Assembly (NCBI GenBank): GCA_017999135.1
Contig: JAGOBT010000009.1
Location: 1-11,621, forward strand
Length of the DNA: 11,621 nt
Source: Burkholderiaceae bacterium
GTDB lineage: Bacteria > Pseudomonadota > Gammaproteobacteria > Burkholderiales > Burkholderiaceae_C
Reading direction: 5' to 3'
In this document: piece after piece, positions 6,247 through 11,621 of the stretch
Layout of the letters: every line of letters begins with the position of its first letter
Position numbering within the stretch: the first letter of the stretch is position 1
Program-made: the position numbers and the translations under genes
Notes under the pieces: generated by a model
What the model was told of the DNA's origin: nothing
Databases searched by the model: none
The model's input: only the letters and a program-made list of their open reading frames with translations

Positions 6247-6743
6247 ACACCGCCCCGCTCCGGCAGGCCAAGGCCCGCATCGGCGCCCAATGGGCCACCC
6301 TGGCCACGCGGGAACGCCGCCTGGTGCTGGTGGCCGCCGCCGTGGTGGGCGCCGGCCTGCTGTGGGGCCTGGCGCTGGCACCGGCGCTGCGCACGCTGGC
6401 CAGCGCACCGGCGCAACTGGCCGCCGCCGAGGCGCAGTTGCAGCAGATGCAGGCCCTGGCCAGCGAGGCCCAGGCGCTGCGCGCCGTGGCCCCGGTGCCG
6501 ATGGCCCAGGCCCAGGCCGCGCTGACCGCCGCCACCGGCCGCCTGGGCAGTGCGGCCAAGCTCAGCCTGCAGGGCGATCGGGCCGTGGTCACGCTGCAGG
6601 GCATCAACGGCGAGCAGCTGGGCGCCTGGCTGGGCGAGGCGCGTGCCGGCGCACGGGCGCGGGTGGTCGAGGCCAGCCTGAGCCAGACCACGCCCGGCCT
6701 GTACGACGGCAGCATGACGCTGGCGCTGGGGTCGGCCCGATGA
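6243..6743 (+). CDS. gspM: Type II secretion inner-membrane protein GspM
   Basis: GspM is a small bitopic protein that partners GspL in the inner-membrane platform. The 166-residue product has a cytoplasmic N-terminus with the RERRLVLV segment (23-30) typical of GspM, one membrane helix (about 27-48), a periplasmic helical region rich in Ala and Gln (52-98), and a small ferredoxin-like domain (about 100-165; KLSLQGDRAVVTLQGI, LGAWLGEAR). The ATG at 6243 overlaps the gspL stop, and its own stop overlaps the gspN start, both as ATGA, so L, M and N are likely translated in a coupled way. The sequence diverges quickly in this family, so identification also rests on position. Confidence 0.92.
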   Translation: MNTAPLRQAKARIGAQWATLATRERRLVLVAAAVVGAGLLWGLALAPALRTLASAPAQLAAAEAQLQQMQALASEAQALRAVAPVPMAQAQAALTAATGRLGSAAKLSLQGDRAVVTLQGINGEQLGAWLGEARAGARARVVEASLSQTTPGLYDGSMTLALGSAR

Positions 6744-7618
6744 GCGCCCATGCACCGGCCAACGCCAGCACCGGCCGCTGGCAGCGCAGCCTGCGCGCCG
6801 GCCGGCGCTGGGCGGGCTGGGGCGCGGCGCTGGGCGTCGTCTTCGGCCTGGTCACCCAGGCGCCGGCGCAGTGGCTGGCCGACAGCCTGGCCCGCGCCAC
6901 CCAGGGCCGCCTGCTGCTGGCCGAGGCGCGCGGCAGCCTGTGGGACGGCAGCGCGGTGCTGGTGCTCACCGGCGGGGCCGGCAGCCGCGACGCGTCGGCC
7001 CTGCCAGGCCGGCTGCAATGGCGGCTGCGGCCCGGCTGGGGCGTGCTGCACCTGCGGGCCGACCAGGCCTGCTGCCTGCCCGGCGGCCTGCAGCTGACAC
7101 TGCAGCCCGGCTGGGGCGGCATGGCGCTGCAGCTCGACGCGCCGGCCCGTGCGGCGGGCGGGGCGCCGCCGGCAGCCGGTGCCGCGCGCACCCTGGGCCA
7201 ATGGCCGGCCAGCTGGCTGGCCGGCCTGGGCACGCCGTGGAACACGCTGCAGCTGGGTGGCCAGCTGCAGCTGTCCAGCACCGGGCTGCGGCTGCAGTCG
7301 ACGGCGGGCCAGCTGCGCCTGGCCGGTGATCTGCAACTGCAGCTGCGCAGCGCCACGTCGCGCCTGTCGCCGCTGCCAGCCCTGGGCAGCTACCAGCTGC
7401 TGCTGCAGGGCAGCGGCCGCGGCGACGACGCCACGCAGCTGCGCCTGTCCAGCCTGGAAGGCCCGCTGCGCCTGAACGGCGAGGGCCAGTGGACCGGCGC
7501 ACGGCTGCGCTTCCGCGGCACCGCCCAGGCCGCCGACGGCCAGGACGGCGCGCTGGCCAACCTGCTCAACATCATCGGCCGGCGCCAGGGTGCGCTGTCC
7601 GTCATTTCGATCGGATGA
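6740..7618 (+). CDS. gspN: Type II secretion accessory protein GspN
   Basis: GspN is an accessory T2SS component present only in some species; its exact role is unclear. The 292-residue protein has a basic N-terminus, one membrane segment (about 25-43), then a periplasmic, beta-rich domain. Family features visible are ARGSLWDGSAVL (63-74), repeated amphipathic strands (LQLGGQLQLSSTGLRLQ, GQLRLAGDLQLQLRS) and the C-terminal signature LLNIIGRRQGALSVISIG (275-292). The CC pair at 111-112 could form a disulfide after export. The ATG at 6740 overlaps the gspM stop as ATGA. gspD starts 4 bp after its stop, so gspN and the secretin gene are probably on one transcript. Confidence 0.9.
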   Translation: MSAHAPANASTGRWQRSLRAGRRWAGWGAALGVVFGLVTQAPAQWLADSLARATQGRLLLAEARGSLWDGSAVLVLTGGAGSRDASALPGRLQWRLRPGWGVLHLRADQACCLPGGLQLTLQPGWGGMALQLDAPARAAGGAPPAAGAARTLGQWPASWLAGLGTPWNTLQLGGQLQLSSTGLRLQSTAGQLRLAGDLQLQLRSATSRLSPLPALGSYQLLLQGSGRGDDATQLRLSSLEGPLRLNGEGQWTGARLRFRGTAQAADGQDGALANLLNIIGRRQGALSVISIG

Positions 7619-7622
7619 CCCC

Positions 7623-9809
7623 ATGACCGCGCGATCGCCCCGTTCCGCACCACCCCGCCTGCTGCCCCAGCTGCTGCCGCTGCTGCTGGCCCTGCTGCTG
7701 CCCGCCGCGCCCGTGCTGGCGCAGGACGCACCCCGGCCGGCCGCAGCCAAGCGCAGCGGCGGCCTGGGTGGCAGCACGCCGGTGACGGTGAACTTCGTCA
7801 ACGCCGACCTGGAAGCCGTGACCCGCGCCATGGCCGCCATGCTGGACCGGCAGATCCTGGTCGACCCGCGGGTCAAGGGCGTGATCACCGTCTACAGCGA
7901 GCAGCCGATCCCGGTGCGCGAGGCCTGGCTGCAGTACCTGGCGGCGCTGCGCGGCCTGGGCTTCACCGTGGTGGAGACGGCCGGCCTGCTGAAGGTGCTG
8001 CCCGAGCCCGACGCCAAACTGCAGGCCGGTACCGTCAGCGTGGGCGAGGTGGGCGCGCGCGGCGACCAGGTGCTGACCCAGATCTTCCGCCTGCAATACG
8101 AGAACCCGAACAACCTGGTGGCGGTGCTGCGCCCGCTGATCAGCCCCAACAACACCATCAATGCCAACCCGGGCAACAGCACGCTGGTGATCACCGACTA
8201 CGCCGACAACCTGACGCGCATCGGCAAGATCATCGCCGCACTGGACCAGCCTACCGCCACCGACGTGGAGGTGGTGCCGCTGCAGCATGCCATTGCCAGC
8301 GACCTGGCCGCACTGGTGCAGAAGCTGGGCGAAGGCGGCCCGGCCGCCGGCGTGCCCGGCCTGCCGGCCACCGGGGCCAGCGTGTCGGTGCTGGCCGACG
8401 CCCGCAGCAACACGCTGATCGTGCGGGCCGCCAACCCGGCACGCCTGGCCAGCGTGCGCGCGCTCATCGCCCGGCTCGACCGCCCGGGCGTGGGCGGCCC
8501 GGCCGGGCAGATCAACGTGGTCTACCTCAAGAACGCCGATGCCACCAAGCTGGCGTCGGTGCTGCGGGCGGCCTTTGGGGGCGGCGCGGGTGGCAGCGGC
8601 GGCGGCAGCTTCGGTGGCGGCAGCGGCAGCACGGTCAGCAACCCGGTGCAGGGCACCGCGGGCACCGGCGGCGGCACCACCGCCACCACGCCGGTGGCAC
8701 AGTCCGCGCAGCCGTCCACTGGCGGCTTCATCCAGGCCGACCCGGCCACCAACTCGCTGGTGATCACCGCGGCCGAGCCGCTGTACCGCCAGATCCGCAG
8801 CGTGATCGACCAGCTCGATGGCCGGCGTGCGCAGGTGTTCGTCGAATCGATGATCGTCGAGATGGACGCCAACAAGGCGGCCGAACTGGGCTTCCAGTGG
8901 CAGGGGCTGCTGGGCAACAGCGGCGACCGCTTCGGCCTGGCCGCGGGCACCAACTTCGGCACCGGCACCAGTGCCAACAACAACATCCTGAACCTCAGCG
9001 TGGCCGGCGCCACTGGCACCGGCACCAGCCTGCCCGGCACTGGCCTGAACCTGGGCCTGCTGCAACGGGTGAATGGCACCTACACCCTCGGCGCGCTGGC
9101 ACGCTTCCTGGAAAACGTCACCGGCACCAACATCCTGTCCACGCCCAACCTGGTGGCGCTGGACAACGAGGAAGCCAAGATCGTGGTGGGTGCCAACGTG
9201 CCCTTTGTCACCGGCAGCTTCACCAACACCGGCAGCAGCAGCGCCACCGTCAACCCGTTCCAGACGGTGGAGCGCAAGGACGTGGGCCTGACGCTGAAGA
9301 TCAAGCCGCAGATCGGCGAAGGCGGCGTCATCCGCATGACGGTGTTCCAGGAGAACAGCAGTGTGGTGGGCGGTACGCTGACCAATGCCAACGGCCCCAC
9401 CACCAACAAGAACTCGCTGGAAACCACCATCGTGGCCGACGACGGCCAGATCATGGTGCTGGGCGGCCAGATGAAGGAGGAATACACCGACGGCGAGAAC
9501 AAGGTGCCGATGCTGGGCGACGTGCCGATGGTGGGCAACCTGTTCAAGAACAGCAGCCGCGAGCGCAAGAAGAGCATCCTGCTGGTGTTCCTGCGGCCGG
9601 TGGTCATCCGCGACGCCCAGGCTGCCAGCAGCCTGGCGCTGGACCGCTACGAGGCCATCCGCGCGCAGCAGACGGCCGGCCAGCCCCTGCAGAAGGCGCT
9701 GATGCCGATCAATGAGTCGCCGGTTCTGCCCGCGCTGCCGCCCAAGGGCCAGCCGCTGCCGACGATTCCGATGCAGCCGCCCGCCGCCGCACCCGCCACC
9801 CCGAACTGA
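7623..9809 (+). CDS. gspD: Type II secretion outer-membrane secretin GspD
   Basis: GspD forms the multimeric outer-membrane channel of the T2SS. The 728-residue precursor has a Sec signal peptide (about 1-33, cleavage near VLA/QD). It then shows N0 (about 53-120, VTVNFVNADLEAVTRAMAAM), N1 (about 150-210), N2 (about 213-285) and N3 (about 295-400). N3 contains a Gly/Ser/Thr-rich loop (319-366). The secretin core (about 405-660) includes ILSTPNLVALDNEEAKIVVG (504-523) and the signature VPMLGDVPMVGNLF (628-641) followed by ILLVFLRPVVIRD. A Pro-rich tail (700-728) ends the protein; I see no clear pilotin-binding S-domain. The ATG at 7623 is preferred over an in-frame GTG at 7590, which would lie inside gspN and spoil the signal peptide. 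Confidence 0.97.
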   Translation: MTARSPRSAPPRLLPQLLPLLLALLLPAAPVLAQDAPRPAAAKRSGGLGGSTPVTVNFVNADLEAVTRAMAAMLDRQILVDPRVKGVITVYSEQPIPVREAWLQYLAALRGLGFTVVETAGLLKVLPEPDAKLQAGTVSVGEVGARGDQVLTQIFRLQYENPNNLVAVLRPLISPNNTINANPGNSTLVITDYADNLTRIGKIIAALDQPTATDVEVVPLQHAIASDLAALVQKLGEGGPAAGVPGLPATGASVSVLADARSNTLIVRAANPARLASVRALIARLDRPGVGGPAGQINVVYLKNADATKLASVLRAAFGGGAGGSGGGSFGGGSGSTVSNPVQGTAGTGGGTTATTPVAQSAQPSTGGFIQADPATNSLVITAAEPLYRQIRSVIDQLDGRRAQVFVESMIVEMDANKAAELGFQWQGLLGNSGDRFGLAAGTNFGTGTSANNNILNLSVAGATGTGTSLPGTGLNLGLLQRVNGTYTLGALARFLENVTGTNILSTPNLVALDNEEAKIVVGANVPFVTGSFTNTGSSSATVNPFQTVERKDVGLTLKIKPQIGEGGVIRMTVFQENSSVVGGTLTNANGPTTNKNSLETTIVADDGQIMVLGGQMKEEYTDGENKVPMLGDVPMVGNLFKNSSRERKKSILLVFLRPVVIRDAQAASSLALDRYEAIRAQQTAGQPLQKALMPINESPVLPALPPKGQPLPTIPMQPPAAAPATPN

Positions 9810-9818
9810 CACCGCACC

Positions 9819-11249
9819 ATGGCCGCCCGCCACCCCCTGCCCTACGGCTTTGCCAAGGCCCACACCCTGCTGCTGGAAGACTTCGGCCACGAGCGCGTGC
9901 TGTGGGCCGCCGACGGCAGCAGCGGCGCCAGCCTGGGCGCGCTGGGCGAGGTGATGCGCCTGCACGCCGTCAACCGGGTCGAGCGTGAACAGCCCGCCGT
10001 GCTGGCCGAGCGCATCGCCTCGGCCTATGCCGGCGGCGAGAGCAGCGCCGCCGCCGTGGTGGGCGAGGTCGAGAGCGCGGTGGACCTGTCGCGCCTGCTG
10101 CAGGACCTGCCGGCGGTGGAAGACCTGCTGGAAGCGGCCAACGACGCGCCCATCATCCGCATGCTCAACGCGCTGCTGACGCAGGCCGCGAAAGACGGCG
10201 CGTCGGACATCCACATCGAGCCCTATGAGCGCAGCAGCAGCGTGCGCTTCCGCGTCGACGGCACGCTGCGCGAGGTGGTGCAGCCCAACCGCGCCCTGCA
10301 TGCGGCGCTGATCAGCCGGCTGAAGATCATGGCCGAGCTCGACATCGCCGAAAAGCGCCTGCCGCAGGACGGCCGCATCAGCCTGCGCATCGGCGGGCGG
10401 GCCATCGACGTGCGGGTGAGCACGCTGCCCAGCGCCCATGGTGAGCGGGCGGTGCTGCGGCTGCTGGACAAGAGCGAATCGAAGTTCACGCTGGAAGCCC
10501 TGGGCATGAGCGGGGCCACGCTCACCGCCTTTGACCGCCTGGTGCACCAGCCGCATGGCATCGTGCTGGTGACCGGCCCCACCGGCAGTGGCAAGACCAC
10601 CACGCTGTACGCCAGCCTGGGGCGCATCGACACCGCCGGCACCAACATCCTGACGGTGGAAGACCCGGTCGAATACGAGCTGCCCGGCATCGGCCAGACG
10701 CAGGTCAACGCCAAGATCGACCTCACCTTCGGCAAGGCCCTGCGCGCCATCCTGCGGCAGGACCCGGACGTGATCATGATCGGCGAGATCCGTGATTTCG
10801 AGACCGCGCAGATCGCCATCCAGGCCAGCCTGACCGGCCACCTGGTGCTGGCCACGCTGCACACCAACGACGCGCCCAGCGCCATCACCCGGCTGATCGA
10901 CATGGGCGTGGAGCCCTACCTGCTGAGCAGCAGCCTGCTGGGCGCCCAGGCCCAGCGCCTGGTGCGCAAGCTGTGCCCGCACTGCAAGCGGCAGGACGCC
11001 GATGGCCACTGGCACCCGGTGGGCTGCGCCGAGTGCGGCCACACCGGCTACAAGGGCCGCACCGGGGTGTATGAGCTGATGGTGGTGAACGACGACCTGC
11101 GCGCGCTGATCCACAACCGCGCGGCCGAGAGCGAACTGCTCACCGCAGCCCGGGCGCATGGCTTCGTGCCGATGCGCGAAGACGGTGAACGCCTGGTGGC
11201 CGAGGGCATCACCGCGCTGGAAGAAGTGCTGCGGGTGACGCGGGATTGA
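9819..11249 (+). CDS. gspE: Type II secretion ATPase GspE
   Basis: GspE is the cytoplasmic hexameric ATPase that powers pseudopilus assembly; it docks on GspL. The 476-residue protein has an N-terminal N1E-like domain (about 8-70), then the N2E/PAS-like domain starting near [10 protein letters not shown] (128-137) and RLPQDGRI (180-187). Catalytic motifs are Walker A GPTGSGKT (253-260), Asp box [11 protein letters not shown] (277-287), Walker [13 protein letters not shown] (315-326) and His box [14 protein letters not shown] (339-352). The CM zinc-binding domain has CPHC (386-389) and CAEC (403-406), only 13 residues apart, shorter than in classical GspE. The ATG at 9819 lies 9 bp after gspD, without an evident ribosome binding site. 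No gspF follows, although the two are usually adjacent. Confidence 0.97.
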   Translation: MAARHPLPYGFAKAHTLLLEDFGHERVLWAADGSSGASLGALGEVMRLHAVNRVEREQPAVLAERIASAYAGGESSAAAVVGEVESAVDLSRLLQDLPAVEDLLEAANDAPIIRMLNALLTQAAKDGASDIHIEPYERSSSVRFRVDGTLREVVQPNRALHAALISRLKIMAELDIAEKRLPQDGRISLRIGGRAIDVRVSTLPSAHGERAVLRLLDKSESKFTLEALGMSGATLTAFDRLVHQPHGIVLVTGPTGSGKTTTLYASLGRIDTAGTNILTVEDPVEYELPGIGQTQVNAKIDLTFGKALRAILRQDPDVIMIGEIRDFETAQIAIQASLTGHLVLATLHTNDAPSAITRLIDMGVEPYLLSSSLLGAQAQRLVRKLCPHCKRQDADGHWHPVGCAECGHTGYKGRTGVYELMVVNDDLRALIHNRAAESELLTAARAHGFVPMREDGERLVAEGITALEEVLRVTRD

Positions 11250-11314
11250 GTGTTTCGGTGGTCAGGAGGCCTGCCATCTGCGCCGAGCGATCCCAGTCGC
11301 CGCAGCGCTCCCGC
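11250..11314. other. Convergent gap between gspE and nucleotidyltransferase
   Basis: These 65 bp separate two convergent stop codons, where a bidirectional terminator would be expected. Only a short interrupted inverted repeat is present (CAGG at 11263-11266 with CCTG at 11270-11273) and there is no T-run. I therefore do not call a terminator. Confidence 0.3.
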
Positions 11315-11620
11315 TCAGGACAGTGGCAGCGCCTCGGCCAGCACCCGCTGGCGCATGCCGTCGGCCAGACCATCTAGTTCCACCACATCCACGCCAAACG
11401 GCAGGTGGCTGGCCTCGAAGGCGTCACGCAGGTCAGCGCGTTGGGCCCAGGTCAGGCGCGGCGGGTCGGACACCAGCAGGTCCAGGTCGGAAAACGGGCG
11501 GGCGCGCCCGGTGGCCCTCGATCCGAACACGGCCACCTGGGCACCCGGCAACACCTGGCGCAGCACCCGTTGCACCACGGCCAGTTGCTCGGCGCTCAGG
11601 CACGGCACCAACGCCGTCAA
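11315..11620 (-). CDS. MNT-type minimal nucleotidyltransferase, start uncertain at window edge
   Basis: This is a small nucleotidyltransferase-fold protein of the MNT/MjaA-like family. The catalytic pattern is visible: GSR at residues 33-35 in VFGSRATGRARPFSDLDLLV, the DLD pair D45 and D47, and a third acidic residue D78 in VDVVEL. Such proteins often act as antitoxins to HEPN-domain toxins by adding AMP to them, though others stand alone. The 101-residue reading starts at a TTG at 11620, one base from the window edge, so the real start may lie outside or at a GTG near codon 5. A HEPN partner, if any, would have to lie upstream of this gene beyond the window, since downstream is gspE. It converges on gspE and is not part of the T2SS operon. 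Confidence 0.8.
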   Translation of the reverse strand: MTALVPCLSAEQLAVVQRVLRQVLPGAQVAVFGSRATGRARPFSDLDLLVSDPPRLTWAQRADLRDAFEASHLPFGVDVVELDGLADGMRQRVLAEALPLS

Positions 11621-11621
11621 A

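Noticed and set aside
4513..6755. Two minus-strand open frames of over 630 codons opposite gspK, gspL and gspM
   Set aside because: Composition is Gly/Arg/Ala/Gln-rich without domains, and the plus strand carries well-supported secretion genes with proper overlaps.
8577..8640. Gly/Ser-rich repeats in gspD as a possible slippage or mobile repeat
   Set aside because: This is the flexible loop of the N3 domain, which is commonly Gly/Ser-rich in GspD proteins.
7602..11159. A 1185-codon open frame on the minus strand, opposite gspD and gspE
   Set aside because: It is in exact codon register with gspD and gspE, so antisense stops need TTA, CTA or TCA sense codons, which a very GC-rich genome almost never uses. 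The translation is His/Gln/Ala/Val-rich with no recognisable domain, and the sense frames are clear T2SS genes.

Overview
The window is a very GC-rich stretch (about 70% or more by eye) of bacterial chromosome carrying most of a type II secretion system (T2SS, general secretion pathway) locus. The GC content, strong G/C preference at third codon positions, and the gene order gspG-H-I-J-K-L-M-N-D-E with a divergent gspC point to a betaproteobacterium, probably Burkholderiales. I cannot name the genus from sequence alone.

Layout: (1) 38-997 (+), a metallo-beta-lactamase-fold hydrolase, whose start may lie further upstream. (2) 1031-1717 (-), gspC, convergent with the hydrolase and divergent from the rest. 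(3) 1772-4832 (+), the pseudopilin block gspG, gspH, gspI, gspJ, gspK, packed so tightly that several genes share ATGA or TGATG junctions. (4) A 139-bp gap, then 4972-7618 (+), gspL, gspM, gspN, again with ATGA overlaps. (5) 7623-9809, gspD (outer membrane secretin), and 9819-11249, gspE (cytoplasmic ATPase). (6) 11315-11620 (-), a small MNT-type nucleotidyltransferase running toward gspE from the right edge. No stretch longer than 300 bases lacks a gene. I see no tRNA, rRNA, CRISPR array, transposase or integrase.

How the genes work together: GspE hydrolyses ATP at the inner membrane and is held there by GspL, which pairs with GspM. GspG is the major subunit of the pseudopilus, and GspH, I, J and K form its tip. 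GspC links the inner-membrane platform to the GspD channel in the outer membrane. GspN is an accessory component found in some T2SS. Two core pieces, the platform protein GspF and the prepilin peptidase GspO/PilD, are not in the window.

Most of the region is an ordinary T2SS operon. The most notable departure is a compact double-palindrome element read in frame through the leader-peptide region of gspI, which lengthens the pre-cleavage leader to 34 residues. Lesser points are a PDZ-less GspC with a proline-rich repeat tail, a near-consensus -10 box only 6 bp before the gspC start, a shortened zinc-binding loop in GspE, an Ala/Pro/Ser insertion in GspJ, and the absence of gspF next to gspE. 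I did not find a convincing new biological system.
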